Shown here one piece after another: positions 43,395 to 52,282 of a DNA stretch of 64,000 bases. The stretch comes from Hydrogenophaga sp. IBVHS1 (GTDB lineage Bacteria > Pseudomonadota > Gammaproteobacteria > Burkholderiales > Burkholderiaceae_C), in contig NZ_NFUU01000001.1 of assembly GCF_002127265.1 (NCBI RefSeq), positions 868,001 through 932,000 of the forward strand, in the 5' to 3' direction. A program made the position numbers and the translations under genes. Under the pieces are notes generated by a model. It saw nothing but the letters and a program-made list of their open reading frames with translations. It ran no database searches and was not told the origin of the DNA. How positions within the stretch are numbered: position 1 is the first letter of the stretch; each line of letters opens with the position of its first letter.

Positions 43395-44303
43395 TTACTC
43401 GACGACGGTGTTGGTCAGTTCGCCGAGGCCATCGATGCGTGCACGGATCACGTCGCCCGGCTCCAGGCAGCGGGGGGGCGTCATGGCAAAGCCCACGCCC
43501 GAAGGCGTTCCGGTGGCGATCACATCGCCGGGGTGCAGGGTGAGGCCGGCGGAGAGCTGTTCGATGATGGATGGCACGTCGAACAGCATGTCCTGTGTGC
43601 TGGCGTGCTGTCGCACTTCGCCATTCACGTCCAGCTCCATGTTCAGGGCCTGCGCATCGGGCACGGCGCTGCGGTGCACCACCCAGGGTCCCATGGGGCA
43701 GGTGGTGTCCAGGCCCTTGCCCTTGAACCACTGCCCGTGGCGCTTTTGCAGGTCGCGCGCGGTCACGTCGTTGATGATGGTGTAGCCGAACACATGGTCC
43801 AGCGCGGATTCGCGCGGAATGTCCACGCCGCCCTTGCCGATCACGATGCCGAGTTCGATTTCGTAGTCGAGGATGCGTGTGTGTTTTGCGTGCCGCTGAA
43901 TGGAATCGCCGGTGCCGATGACGGTGGTCCAGGGTTTGGAGAAGAACTCCGCAGCCTTCGGAAAATCGTCGGGGTCGCGTTTGGCGGCGAGGTTGCCTTC
44001 GATGATGTGGAGGCGGTAGTTGCGCCCCACGCAGAACACGTTTTTGCCTGGACGCGGCAGGGGCGCGAGCACGCGCGCATCAGGTGCCGCCATGTGGGCC
44101 TTGTGGCTGCTCGTGTCTTGCAGGGCGCGGCGAGCGTGCTCCAGCATTTCGGGGCCCGCTTCGATCAGCCCGGCCACGTCGTTCGGCACGCTGGCTGAAG
44201 CGCCGAGAGACGCACGCAGCATCGAACTCAGGTTGACGATGCCGGCGTCGGTGTGGGCGCCCAGCTGGGTGCGTCCATCTTGCGAGAAGGTGAGAAATTT
44301 CAT
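43395..44303 (-). CDS. Fumarylacetoacetate hydrolase-family protein
   Basis: The product is 302 aa. The C-terminal FAH fold is clear: VFCVGRNYRLHI, the metal-ligand segment DYEIELGIVIGKGG and GDVIATGTPSGVGF. The family cleaves or hydrates 3-acylpyruvates and related 2-oxo acids. An acylpyruvase would be one way to process the maleylpyruvate-type product of the gentisate dioxygenase at 21838, but the two are 20 kb apart. It sits between two TctC genes. Confidence 0.88.
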   Translation of the reverse strand: MKFLTFSQDGRTQLGAHTDAGIVNLSSMLRASLGASASVPNDVAGLIEAGPEMLEHARRALQDTSSHKAHMAAPDARVLAPLPRPGKNVFCVGRNYRLHIIEGNLAAKRDPDDFPKAAEFFSKPWTTVIGTGDSIQRHAKHTRILDYEIELGIVIGKGGVDIPRESALDHVFGYTIINDVTARDLQKRHGQWFKGKGLDTTCPMGPWVVHRSAVPDAQALNMELDVNGEVRQHASTQDMLFDVPSIIEQLSAGLTLHPGDVIATGTPSGVGFAMTPPRCLEPGDVIRARIDGLGELTNTVVE

Positions 44304-44320
44304 GGTGTGATGGTTACAGA

Positions 44321-45292
44321 TCAATCAAGTCGGATGCGTGTACCGGAGATGAATTTCTTCCAGCGGGCGGTATCACTTCGTACGATCTGGTCGATGTACT
44401 TCGCGCTGGTGTCGGTGGCGGGGTCCACGCCGATGTTGCGCATGCGCTCGCGCACCGCAGGCGAAGCCACCATCCTGGCCACCTCCGCATTGAGCCGGTC
44501 GATCACATCGGGTGGCGTGCCTGCCGGAGCGGCCAGGCTGTACCAGGTGTCGATGTAGAAACCCTTGAGGCCCACTTCTTCCATGGTCGGCAGCTCCGGC
44601 GCAGCGCCCAGGCGGGTCTTGCCCGTGACGGCGAGTGCCCGCAACCGGCCTGCCTTCACATGCGTGAGCACCGAGGTGTCGACGAACATGAAGTCGAGCT
44701 GACCACCGAGCAGGTCGCTGATGGCGGGGCCTGCACCGCGGTACGGCACGTGCACCACCGGGACGCCCGATAGCTGCCGGAACATTTCGCCCGAGAGGTG
44801 CGGGGTGGAGCCATTGCCAGCCGAGCCGTAGAACACCTTGCCGGGTCGCGCGCGGGCGTATTCAATGAGCTCCTTCACCGATTTCACCGGGCTGCTGGCG
44901 TTGACCACCAGCACGTTCGACGACGTGAACACCATCGAGACGGGCGAGTAGTCCTTCAAAGGGTCAAACGGCAGGCTGGCGTACAGGCTGGGGTTGATGG
45001 TCATGGTGCTGTTCACCGCCATCAGCAGCGTGTAGCCATCGGCGGGCGCCTTGGCCACAAAGCCCGCGCCGAGCGCGCCGTTGGCGCCGGGTTTGTATTC
45101 GACCACCACACGCTGGCCCAGGCTCGGGCTGATGGCCTCGCTCACCATGTTGCCGAACGTGGTGCCCATGCCGCCGGGCGGGTAGGGAACCACCAGCACC
45201 ACGGGTTTCTCGGGATATGCAGCCCACGCGGGCATGAGGGCGCTGGTGGCCAGCGCGAGGCCGGTGAGCAGTTGGCGCAAGTAAGAAGGCAC
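44321..45292 (-). CDS. TctC/Bug family substrate-binding protein
   Basis: The product is 323 aa. The GTG start at 45292 has CAGGAGA nine bases upstream and gives a sensible signal peptide (SYLRQLLTGLALATSALMPAWA) before YPEKPVVLVVPYPPGG. The motif RARPGKVFYGSAGNGSTPHL is characteristic. It lies 17 bases upstream of the FAH gene, so the two are probably co-transcribed. Confidence 0.88.
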   Translation of the reverse strand: MPSYLRQLLTGLALATSALMPAWAAYPEKPVVLVVPYPPGGMGTTFGNMVSEAISPSLGQRVVVEYKPGANGALGAGFVAKAPADGYTLLMAVNSTMTINPSLYASLPFDPLKDYSPVSMVFTSSNVLVVNASSPVKSVKELIEYARARPGKVFYGSAGNGSTPHLSGEMFRQLSGVPVVHVPYRGAGPAISDLLGGQLDFMFVDTSVLTHVKAGRLRALAVTGKTRLGAAPELPTMEEVGLKGFYIDTWYSLAAPAGTPPDVIDRLNAEVARMVASPAVRERMRNIGVDPATDTSAKYIDQIVRSDTARWKKFISGTRIRLD

Positions 45293-45344
45293 GGAAAAGT
45301 CTCCTGTGGGGTGTGTTGTCAAAAACGGTCGGGCGCGCGGTGCG

Positions 45345-45884
45345 TCAAACGTCGAGCCAGTCGGGCGTGGCCTGGCGTTGCCCCATGCGGGGCGCGGGCG
45401 CGTCCACCGGCACCGGGTCCAGCCGCAGGCGCGTGAGCCGCAGGAAGCTGATCTTCCAGTCGGTGCCCACGCGTCGGTATTCCTCTTCGTAGTGGCCGTA
45501 GCCGAAAAAACCTTTGCTGCCGGGCGTTTCCTTCACGGTGCCGCCGTCGGTCCACTCCACGAAATCCTCCATCGCCCAGATCACGCGGGCGGTGTCGGGT
45601 CCGGTCATCACCGTTTCCTGCATGTGGCAGTGGTGCACCGAGATCGTGTGGGCCAGTCGGCTGGAGACGCCCTGCACGAACATGGCCACGTCGGCACCGG
45701 CCGGGGCCGAGCCCAGGCCTTCGAAGCGGCAGTCATCGGTGAAGATGGAAGCGAGGCGATCCCACTGCTTGGTGTCGATGTAGCGGCAATAGCGCGCCTT
45801 GGTCTGGCGGATCGCGTCTGCACTGAGCAGGTAGTCGAGCGCGTCGGCCGGCTGTGCGGGCGAAGTGGGGGCGGGCAAGGGCAT
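45345..45884 (-). CDS. NTF2-like (SnoaL-type) protein
   Basis: The product is 179 aa. The N-terminal helix and strand AIRQTKARYCRYIDTKQWDRLASIFTDDCRF match the SnoaL/ring-dioxygenase-beta-like NTF2 cone fold. Small proteins of this type include steroid isomerases, dehydratases and structural partners. The catalytic class is not predictable. ATG 45884 follows GGAGAC. It is divergent from the CoA-transferase operon across a perfect operator and heads the 45884-41547 unit. Confidence 0.78.
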   Translation of the reverse strand: MPLPAPTSPAQPADALDYLLSADAIRQTKARYCRYIDTKQWDRLASIFTDDCRFEGLGSAPAGADVAMFVQGVSSRLAHTISVHHCHMQETVMTGPDTARVIWAMEDFVEWTDGGTVKETPGSKGFFGYGHYEEEYRRVGTDWKISFLRLTRLRLDPVPVDAPAPRMGQRQATPDWLDV

Positions 45885-45921
45885 GTCTCCGTGGTGTGTC
45901 GGCAAAAGGCTGCAAAAAGCT

Positions 45922-45961
45922 TTGACCGAGCGTTGAACTTGACAGTATAATGGTCTTACCA
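45922..45961 (+). promoter_or_regulatory. Promoter TTGACC-18-TATAAT with operator TGGT-CTT-ACCA
   Basis: The -35 TTGACC is at 45922-45927 and the -10 TATAAT at 45946-45951. The perfect palindrome begins at the last T of the -10 (45951-45961). The position over the start site strongly suggests repression of the CoA-transferase operon. Confidence 0.75.
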
Positions 45962-46004
45962 ATGGAAGACAAGGCCAATTTCTCCTGGCCGTATGAGGAC
46001 AAAC

Positions 46005-47315
46005 ATGCTTGACAACCTGGAAGCCGAGTTCCCCATCCACACGCCGCGTCCTGCCAGCGCACCGAAGGCGCTGGAGGGTGTTCGTGTGGTCGACTTCACC
46101 CACTTCATTGCCGGTCCGTTTGCCACCATGGTGATGGCCGACATGGGCGCCGATGTCATCAAGGTGGAAACCCCGGGGCGCGGCGACGAGTTTCGCCACT
46201 ATCCCCCGGTGCATGCCGAGTTGCCGGCGCAGGGCGCTCCCTACCTCTGGAGCAACCGCAACAAGCGCAGCGCGGCGCTGAACATGAAGACACCGGAAGG
46301 CCTTGCGGTGGTGCGGGAGCTGGTCGCCAAGGCCGACGTGGTGGTGGAGAATTTTTCCACCGGCGTCATGGAGCGCTTTGGTCTGGATTACGAAAGCTGC
46401 CGCAAGCTCAACCCGAAACTCATTTACTGCTCGGTGTCGGCTTACGGGCGTGAAGGCGAATTCGCCGATCGCCTGGGCTTCGACCCCATCGCGCAGGCCG
46501 AGAGCGGCTTCATCTCGATGAATGGCTACAAAGACCGCCAGGGCGTGCGCACACTCTCACCCGTGATCGACATCAGCACCGCCACCATGGCGTGCAACGC
46601 CATTCTGGGTGCGCTGCTCGCGCGCCATCGCACTGGCGAGGGCCAGTCGATCGAAGTGGCGCTGTTCGACAACGCGGTGCTCATGACCGGCTACGCTGCG
46701 CTGCAGCACCTCTTTACCGGTGCGGTGCCTCAGCGCCATGGCAACACAAGCCCGGACACCTGCCCCTCCGGCGTGTTCGAGTCCAGCGACAAGCCGTTCT
46801 ACATCAACTGCGGCAACGACAAGATCTTTCACCGCCTCATGGCACAGGTGATCGAGCGCCCGGACCTGGCCAACGATCCGGTGCTTTCCGATCGCAATGG
46901 CCGCATGGCCAAGCGCGCGGAAATCTTCGAGATGCTGGGAGAAATCTTTGCGAAGCAGCCCTGGTCCTACTGGCAGCCCCGCATGCGCGCGGCCTCCATT
47001 CCTTGCGGTGAAGTGCGCAACGTCGGCGATGCGATTCGTTCGCCCGAGGCGCGCGCGCGCAACCTCGTCACGCGGGTGGAACACCCGGTGATCGGCTGGA
47101 TGCCCAACGTGGCCTTGCCCATCCGTTATTCGGGCACGCCTGTGGCCGATCCGAAGCCTGCTCCGGCGGTCGGCCAGCACACCGAAGAAGTGCTGCGTGA
47201 AACGCTGGGCTACAGCGATGAGCGCATCGCCGCCTTGCGCGCCAGCGGTGCACTGAGTGCTTCGGCACCCGCCGCGAAAAATCCCGCGCCGGCCAAGGCG
47301 GAGGCCGCCGCCTGA
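46005..47315 (+). CDS. Type III (CaiB/BaiF) acyl-CoA transferase
   Basis: The product is 436 aa. It has the opening VVDFTHFIAGPFATMVMADMGADVIKVE and the catalytic Asp in SPVIDISTATMACNA. The Ala/Lys-rich tail after about residue 420 is extra. It transfers CoA onto an organic acid and is a paralogue of 40310-41554. ATG 46005 is used; an in-frame ATG at 45993 lies close to the operator. Its stop overlaps the DUF2889 start by one base. Confidence 0.9.
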   Translation: MLDNLEAEFPIHTPRPASAPKALEGVRVVDFTHFIAGPFATMVMADMGADVIKVETPGRGDEFRHYPPVHAELPAQGAPYLWSNRNKRSAALNMKTPEGLAVVRELVAKADVVVENFSTGVMERFGLDYESCRKLNPKLIYCSVSAYGREGEFADRLGFDPIAQAESGFISMNGYKDRQGVRTLSPVIDISTATMACNAILGALLARHRTGEGQSIEVALFDNAVLMTGYAALQHLFTGAVPQRHGNTSPDTCPSGVFESSDKPFYINCGNDKIFHRLMAQVIERPDLANDPVLSDRNGRMAKRAEIFEMLGEIFAKQPWSYWQPRMRAASIPCGEVRNVGDAIRSPEARARNLVTRVEHPVIGWMPNVALPIRYSGTPVADPKPAPAVGQHTEEVLRETLGYSDERIAALRASGALSASAPAAKNPAPAKAEAAA

Positions 47316-47878
47316 TGCGAGAGCTCCCACCGGCCAAGCCGCGCGCTGCGCTGCACACCCGGCAGATCACTTGCACGGGCTGGGCGCGCGAGGACGGTCT
47401 TTGGGAGGTGGAGGCGCGGCTGTCGGACACGCGCGCCTACGACATGGATCCCGCCTTTGTGCGCGGCAACGTCGCCATGCGCAAGGCGGGCGACCCGATC
47501 CACCTCATGTCGCTGCGCCTCGCGCTGGACGACAGTTTCACCATCGTCGAGGCGCAAGCGGTTTCGCACCAGGTGCCTTATGCGGACTGCGTCGACATCA
47601 ATCCCGCTTACGAACAACTGATCGGTTTGCGCATTCAGGCGGGTTTTACCCAGGCGGTGAAGACGCTCTTTCGCGGCGCGCTCGGCTGCACGCACCTCAC
47701 GGAGTTGATGGGGCCACTGGCCACCACGGCCCTGCAATCGATTCGCCCCGCGATGGAGCGGCGGCGCCATGAGCTCGGTCTGCCACCGGCCGAAGAAGGG
47801 CCGCGCCCGGCGCTACTCGATACTTGCCACGGACTGCGCCGCGGCGGCCAGCCCGCCATCGTGAGATGGGGGCTGTAA
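47315..47878 (+). CDS. DUF2889 family protein
   Basis: The product is 187 aa. The family signature GALGCTHLTELMGPLATTA lies at about residues 119-137, after a double-strand region with the pattern RLALDDSFTIVEAQA. The function is unknown. DUF2889 genes are often found in catabolic clusters for steroids and aromatic compounds. It starts within the stop codon of the CoA-transferase, so the two are translationally coupled. Confidence 0.78.
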   Translation: MRELPPAKPRAALHTRQITCTGWAREDGLWEVEARLSDTRAYDMDPAFVRGNVAMRKAGDPIHLMSLRLALDDSFTIVEAQAVSHQVPYADCVDINPAYEQLIGLRIQAGFTQAVKTLFRGALGCTHLTELMGPLATTALQSIRPAMERRRHELGLPPAEEGPRPALLDTCHGLRRGGQPAIVRWGL

Positions 47879-47885
47879 GCGGCCA

Positions 47886-48881
47886 TCACTGCGGCTGAAT
47901 GCCCTTGGCCTTGATCAGGGCCTGAAAGCGCGCTGCTTCCTTGTCGACCAGCGCGCGGAACTCGGCGGGCGTGGTGCTTTGTGGTTCGTTGCCGGTGGCC
48001 GAGAGCGCCTCGCGCAACGGCGCCTGGGCCAGCACCGTCTTCATGGCATCGGCCAGCTTGTTCACCACCGGCGTCGGGGTGCCGGGTGGCGCGACCAGGC
48101 CGAAGAACACGTCGGTGGTCATGGCGGGCAGGCCCAGTTCGGCCATGGTGGGCGTGTCGGGCAGGGACTTGTCGCGGCGCGAGCCGGTGACGGCCAGTGC
48201 GTTGAGCTTGCCGGTGCGGGCCAGTGCCAGGTTGGACGAGAGCGCGTCGAAGTAGAACTGGATCTGGCCGCCCATGGTGGCACTCGCCGATTCGGCGCCG
48301 CCCTTGTAGGGAATGTGCACGGCATCGAATCCGGCTTCGGTCTTGAGCAGTTCGGACAGCAGGTGCAGGCTGCCGTTCACGCCGTTGGAGCCGAAGCTGA
48401 GCTTGCCGGGGTTGGCCTTGCCGTAGGCGATGAGTTGCTTCAGGTCCTTGAATTCCGGCGACGCCATGATCACGAACATGGAGGTGGTGGCCAGGCTCAC
48501 CGGGATCAGAGTTCTCACGTCGTAGCCCGGCTCCTTGTAGAGGAAGGGCGAGATCGCCATGACGCTGTTGCCCACCCACACCAGGGTGTGGCCGTCGGCC
48601 GGTGCCCGCACGGTCTGCTGCACGGAGATGGTGCCCGAGGCGCCAGGCCGGTTTTCGATCACGACGGGCTGGCCCAGCAGCTTGGCCAGCTCGGTGCCCA
48701 CCAGGCGGGCCGTGATGTCGGTGGAGCCACCGGCGCCGGCGCCCACCAGGATGCGGATCGGCTTGCTGGGGAACGTTTCCTGCGCGCGCGCCGGCAGGGT
48801 CAGGCCCAGGGCAGCGGCGCCGAGGCCAGCGGCCAGCACCAGGCGGCGGCTGGGTTGGGTGTGGGGATCTTGTGCGTTCAT
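47886..48881 (-). CDS. TctC/Bug family substrate-binding protein
   Basis: The product is 331 aa. The leader contains SRRLVLAAGLGAAALG, a Tat-like twin arginine, before FPSKPIRILVGAGAGG. The motif KANPGKLSFGSNGVNGSLHL confirms the family. It is a periplasmic receptor and stands alone, convergent with DUF2889 and divergent from the nitroreductase operon. Confidence 0.9.
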   Translation of the reverse strand: MNAQDPHTQPSRRLVLAAGLGAAALGLTLPARAQETFPSKPIRILVGAGAGGSTDITARLVGTELAKLLGQPVVIENRPGASGTISVQQTVRAPADGHTLVWVGNSVMAISPFLYKEPGYDVRTLIPVSLATTSMFVIMASPEFKDLKQLIAYGKANPGKLSFGSNGVNGSLHLLSELLKTEAGFDAVHIPYKGGAESASATMGGQIQFYFDALSSNLALARTGKLNALAVTGSRRDKSLPDTPTMAELGLPAMTTDVFFGLVAPPGTPTPVVNKLADAMKTVLAQAPLREALSATGNEPQSTTPAEFRALVDKEAARFQALIKAKGIQPQ

Positions 48882-48921
48882 GGGGGTCTCCGTTTGTGCG
48901 AAAGGCGCGCGTTGGACTGGA

Positions 48922-48960
48922 TTGACATCGATTGGCTGGCGCATTATATTGGTCTAACCA
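48922..48960 (+). promoter_or_regulatory. Promoter TTGACA-17-TATATT with operator TGGT-CTA-ACCA
   Basis: The -35 TTGACA is at 48922-48927 and the -10 TATATT at 48945-48950, with a 17-base spacer, a near-consensus sigma70 promoter. The perfect palindrome (48950-48960) starts on the last base of the -10, the same geometry as at 45951. Confidence 0.8.
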
Positions 48961-48987
48961 TTAAACATCAAGACAGCAATTTCCCTT

Positions 48988-49689
48988 ATGGACCGAATCA
49001 GCCCCTCTGCCACCAGCGATGCCGCAGCGCTCGACAAGCTCCTGGCCGAGCGCCACAGCTGCCGCGCCTTTCTTCCCCAGCCCGTCGCCATCGACGTGCA
49101 GAAGAGCTTTCTGGCGACGGCGCAACGCACCTCTTCCTGGTGCAACTCGCAGGCCTGGCAGGTCACGATCGCATCGGGCGCGGCGGTGGATCGCTTTCGC
49201 GAAGCCATGTTGAATGCCGCGCAGAGCGGTGCCGACAAGGGCAGCGACTTTCCCTTCCCTAAGGAATACACAGGCCCTTACCTGGCGCGTCGGCGCGAAT
49301 GCGGTTTTCAGCTTTACAAGGCGGTGGGCGTGGAGCGTGGCGACAAGGAAGGCGGCAACCGCCAGGCACTAGAGAACTTCCGACTGTTCGGTGCGCCGCA
49401 CGTGGCCATTCTCACCAGCGACCCGGGCCTCGGCGTGTATGGCGCAGTGGATGTGGGCGGCTATGTGCAGGTGTTGCTGCTGGCCATGCAGGCACATGGC
49501 GTGGCCGCCATTCCGCAGGCCGCGCTGGCCTCGCACAGCGCCCTGGCCAAGTCGCTGCTGGGCATCGATCTCGCACGCCAGGTGGTCTGCGGCATTTCCT
49601 TTGGCTACGAAGACACCAGCCACCCGGCCAACAGCTACCGCACCAGCCGCGCGAGCCTGGACGACGTGGTGACCTGGGTGACCGACTGA
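48988..49689 (+). CDS. Nitroreductase-family FMN oxidoreductase
   Basis: The product is 233 aa. It opens with the FMN-phosphate contact motif RHSCRAFLPQPV. A central SSWCNSQAWQV segment and the C-terminal GISFGYEDTSHPAN are typical. The family reduces nitro groups, quinones, enones or flavins with NAD(P)H. It leads the 48988-52852 operon behind a strong promoter-operator and overlaps the next gene by one base. Confidence 0.85.
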   Translation: MDRISPSATSDAAALDKLLAERHSCRAFLPQPVAIDVQKSFLATAQRTSSWCNSQAWQVTIASGAAVDRFREAMLNAAQSGADKGSDFPFPKEYTGPYLARRRECGFQLYKAVGVERGDKEGGNRQALENFRLFGAPHVAILTSDPGLGVYGAVDVGGYVQVLLLAMQAHGVAAIPQAALASHSALAKSLLGIDLARQVVCGISFGYEDTSHPANSYRTSRASLDDVVTWVTD

Positions 49690-50873
49690 TGAACTTTCTG
49701 GCGCGGCGCGACCTGGCCATCGTCGGGTACGCCGAGACCAAGCTCGTGCGCCGCAGCGGGCGCAGCGCGCTCTCGCTGGCCGGTGAGGCGGTCAATGCCT
49801 TGCTGGCGCGCACCGGCCTCCAGCGCGACCAGATCGATGGCTTCGCCACCACGCTTGCCATGTCCGAAGGCGGCAACCCGTTCTACAGCAGCCTCATGGC
49901 CGAAGGCCTGGGCCTGTCGGTCACCTGGTGCCAGGCCACCGACATCGGCGGCGCGTCTTCCGGCGGCAATCTGATTCGCGCCGGCATGGCGATCGAGGCG
50001 GGGCTGTGCGAGATCGTGCTGTGCCTCGCGGCCGACGCGGTGTCGACCCAGGACCGCTCGGTGCAGTCGGGCCACCGCACCGAGTTCTGCGACCCGGCGG
50101 GCTACGCCGGCCCGCTGAGCGCCTTTGCGCTGCTGAGCTCGGTGTACGACCACCGGTATGGCCTGCCGCACGATGCGCTGGCCCGCCTGGCGGTGACGCA
50201 GCGCAACGGCGCATTGCTGAACGACAACGCTTGCGAGGTGCTGCGCAAGGCGCTCACCGAGCGCGAGTACCTCGAATCAAAAATCGTCTCCGATCCGTTG
50301 CGTATCCTCGACTGCGTGATGCGCTGTGATGGCGCCAGTGCGGTGCTGGTGATGTCCACGCGCAAGGCGCGAGAACTCGGCTTCGAGAAGCTGGTGCACC
50401 CAATAGGCTATGCCGAGCGCATCAACTTCGATCCGCGCGAACAGCACGCCGACGACATCCTGGTGAGTGGCTTCACCGACGTGGGACCGCGCGCCTTCAA
50501 AGCCGCCGGCATGTCGCCGAAGGACGTGCACATGCTGCACTGGTACGACGACTTTCTGATCGCGCTCATCCTGCAACTGGAGCAGACCGGTTTCTGCGGG
50601 CCGGGTGAAGGCGGCGCCTTTGTGCTCGCGCACGACATGGGCCACGCGGGCGACCTGCCGCTGAACACCGGTGGTGGTCAGATATCGGCCGGGCAGCCCG
50701 GCCTGGCCGGCGGCGGCGTGAACCTTGTCGAGTGCCTGCGCCAGCTCTTCGGCGAAGCGGGCGAGCGGCAGGTGAAGCGCCACGGCAACGCCATGCTCAG
50801 CGGCATTGGCGTGATTCCCTACGCGCGCAACTGGGGCACGAGCAGTGTGATGCTGCTGGAGCGTGGGCAATGA
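49689..50873 (+). CDS. Thiolase-like protein of the SCP2/lipid-transfer type lacking canonical catalytic residues
   Basis: The product is 394 aa with thiolase fold. At the place where the nucleophilic Cys normally sits, it reads DIGGASSGG (85-93), with no Cys. The usual GHPxG segment is GQPG near residue 335, and the C-terminal CxG is also absent. This pattern resembles Ltp2-type retro-aldolases of steroid side-chain degradation, which use other residues and need a DUF35 partner. Such a partner gene overlaps the stop. Retro-aldol cleavage of a beta-hydroxyacyl-CoA is a plausible role; the assignment is inference. Confidence 0.78.
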   Translation: MNFLARRDLAIVGYAETKLVRRSGRSALSLAGEAVNALLARTGLQRDQIDGFATTLAMSEGGNPFYSSLMAEGLGLSVTWCQATDIGGASSGGNLIRAGMAIEAGLCEIVLCLAADAVSTQDRSVQSGHRTEFCDPAGYAGPLSAFALLSSVYDHRYGLPHDALARLAVTQRNGALLNDNACEVLRKALTEREYLESKIVSDPLRILDCVMRCDGASAVLVMSTRKARELGFEKLVHPIGYAERINFDPREQHADDILVSGFTDVGPRAFKAAGMSPKDVHMLHWYDDFLIALILQLEQTGFCGPGEGGAFVLAHDMGHAGDLPLNTGGGQISAGQPGLAGGGVNLVECLRQLFGEAGERQVKRHGNAMLSGIGVIPYARNWGTSSVMLLERGQ

Positions 50874-51295
50874 GCGATCTGCCGCACGGCGATGTGGCCG
50901 AGCCGTTCTGGGCCGGTCTTCGTGAGCGCCGCCTCATGCTGCAGTTCGATGCCACCAGCGGGCGCGCCCAGTTCTACCCCCGGCCGCAGAGCCTCTACAG
51001 CGAGGCCGGTGTGCAGTGGCGTGAGGCCAGCGGGCGCGGCACCATCGTCGCGCTCACCAAAAGCCGCGTCTCACCGCCCGCGCTGGCTCACCGGGTGCCG
51101 TATGCACTGGCGCTGGTGAAGCTGGCGGAAGGCCCACGCATGCTGGCGCGCGTTCTCGCACCACACGCCGATCTGGCTTTGGGCCAACCGGTTCACATCA
51201 CCTGGGAAGAGGACGGCCATGCGCTGGCCTTTCCCGCATTCCAGCCGAGCGGCCGCGCCGCCGATTCACCTCAAGACCAAGGAGACTCCCCATGA
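50870..51295 (+). CDS. DUF35/OB-fold partner of thiolase, without zinc-ribbon cysteines
   Basis: The product is 141 aa. PFWAGLRERRLMLQFDATSGRAQFYPRP fits the helix and rubredoxin-like start of DUF35 proteins, followed by an OB-fold (GTIVALTKSRV...). Normal members have four zinc-binding Cys; this protein contains no Cys at all. It overlaps the thiolase-like gene by four bases (ATGA). DUF35 partners act as scaffolds or acyl-CoA channels, which would not strictly need zinc. Confidence 0.78.
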   Translation: MSDLPHGDVAEPFWAGLRERRLMLQFDATSGRAQFYPRPQSLYSEAGVQWREASGRGTIVALTKSRVSPPALAHRVPYALALVKLAEGPRMLARVLAPHADLALGQPVHITWEEDGHALAFPAFQPSGRAADSPQDQGDSP

Positions 51296-52272
51296 TTTCC
51301 CGCCGCCACCTGCTGGGCGCTTCCGCCCTGTCTGCCCTGCCCGCACTGCACCCGGGCCACGCCTGGGCACAAGCCGGGTTTCCCAACAAGCCCATCCACC
51401 TGATCGTGCCGTTCGCCGCCGGTGGCACGGGTGACGTGCTCTGCCGCAACCTGCAGGAGCCGCTGCAGCGCATCCTCGGCCAGTCGATCGTGGTGGAAAA
51501 CCGCCTGGGCGCGGGTGGCACGGTGGGCACGCAACACGTGAAGAACGCCGCGCCCGATGGCTACACGCTGCTTCAGGTGGGCAATTCCACGGTGACCACG
51601 GCACTCATGCGCAAGAACGCCGGCTACGACCCCATCAAGGACTTCGCCTCCGTGGGTCTGGTGGCCACCACGCCCATGGTGCTGCTCACCAACCCGGTCA
51701 TTCCCGCCAACAACGTGGCCGAACTCATTGCCTACGCCAAGGCGCGCCCGCGCGGCCTGGAATACGCCTCGGCCGGGCGAGGCTCGCTCGGCCACCTCAC
51801 CAACGAACTGTTCAACCAGATGGCGGGCCTGGAGATGGTCTACGTGCCCTATCAGGGTTCGTCGCAGGCCACCAACGCGGCGCTGACCGGCGAAGTCAAG
51901 ATGGTGATCACTACGCCGTCGGACGCCATCAATGGCCTGGTGGCCAGCGGCCGCCTGAAGATGCTCGGTGTCTCGTCGCCGCAGCGCAGCCCGTTGCTGC
52001 CCAGCGTGCCTGCCATCGCCGAAACCTTGCCCGGTTTCGATGTGCTGGCCTGGTTCGGCCTGGCGGCCCCGGCCGGCACGCCACCCGATGTGCTCGCGCG
52101 GCTGAACGACGCCGTGAACAAGGCGGTGAGCGAACCCGCCATGCAGACCAAGCTTGCCGGGCTGGGCATGACGCCCAAGCCGGCACCAGCGAAGAACTTC
52201 GCCGACACCTGGGCCGCCGATCAGAAGATCTGGACCCGCGTGATGCAGCAGGCCAACCTGCAACCGGAATGA
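51292..52272 (+). CDS. TctC/Bug family substrate-binding protein
   Basis: The product is 326 aa. A Tat-like leader (MISRRHLLGASALSALPAL) precedes FPNKPIHLIVPFAAGG. It overlaps the DUF35 gene by four bases and has AAGGAGA eight bases before its start. It is the only TctC of the six embedded within a plus-strand enzyme operon, suggesting that its ligand is the operon's substrate. Confidence 0.9.
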   Translation: MISRRHLLGASALSALPALHPGHAWAQAGFPNKPIHLIVPFAAGGTGDVLCRNLQEPLQRILGQSIVVENRLGAGGTVGTQHVKNAAPDGYTLLQVGNSTVTTALMRKNAGYDPIKDFASVGLVATTPMVLLTNPVIPANNVAELIAYAKARPRGLEYASAGRGSLGHLTNELFNQMAGLEMVYVPYQGSSQATNAALTGEVKMVITTPSDAINGLVASGRLKMLGVSSPQRSPLLPSVPAIAETLPGFDVLAWFGLAAPAGTPPDVLARLNDAVNKAVSEPAMQTKLAGLGMTPKPAPAKNFADTWAADQKIWTRVMQQANLQPE

Positions 52273-52282
52273 ACGCGAGCAC

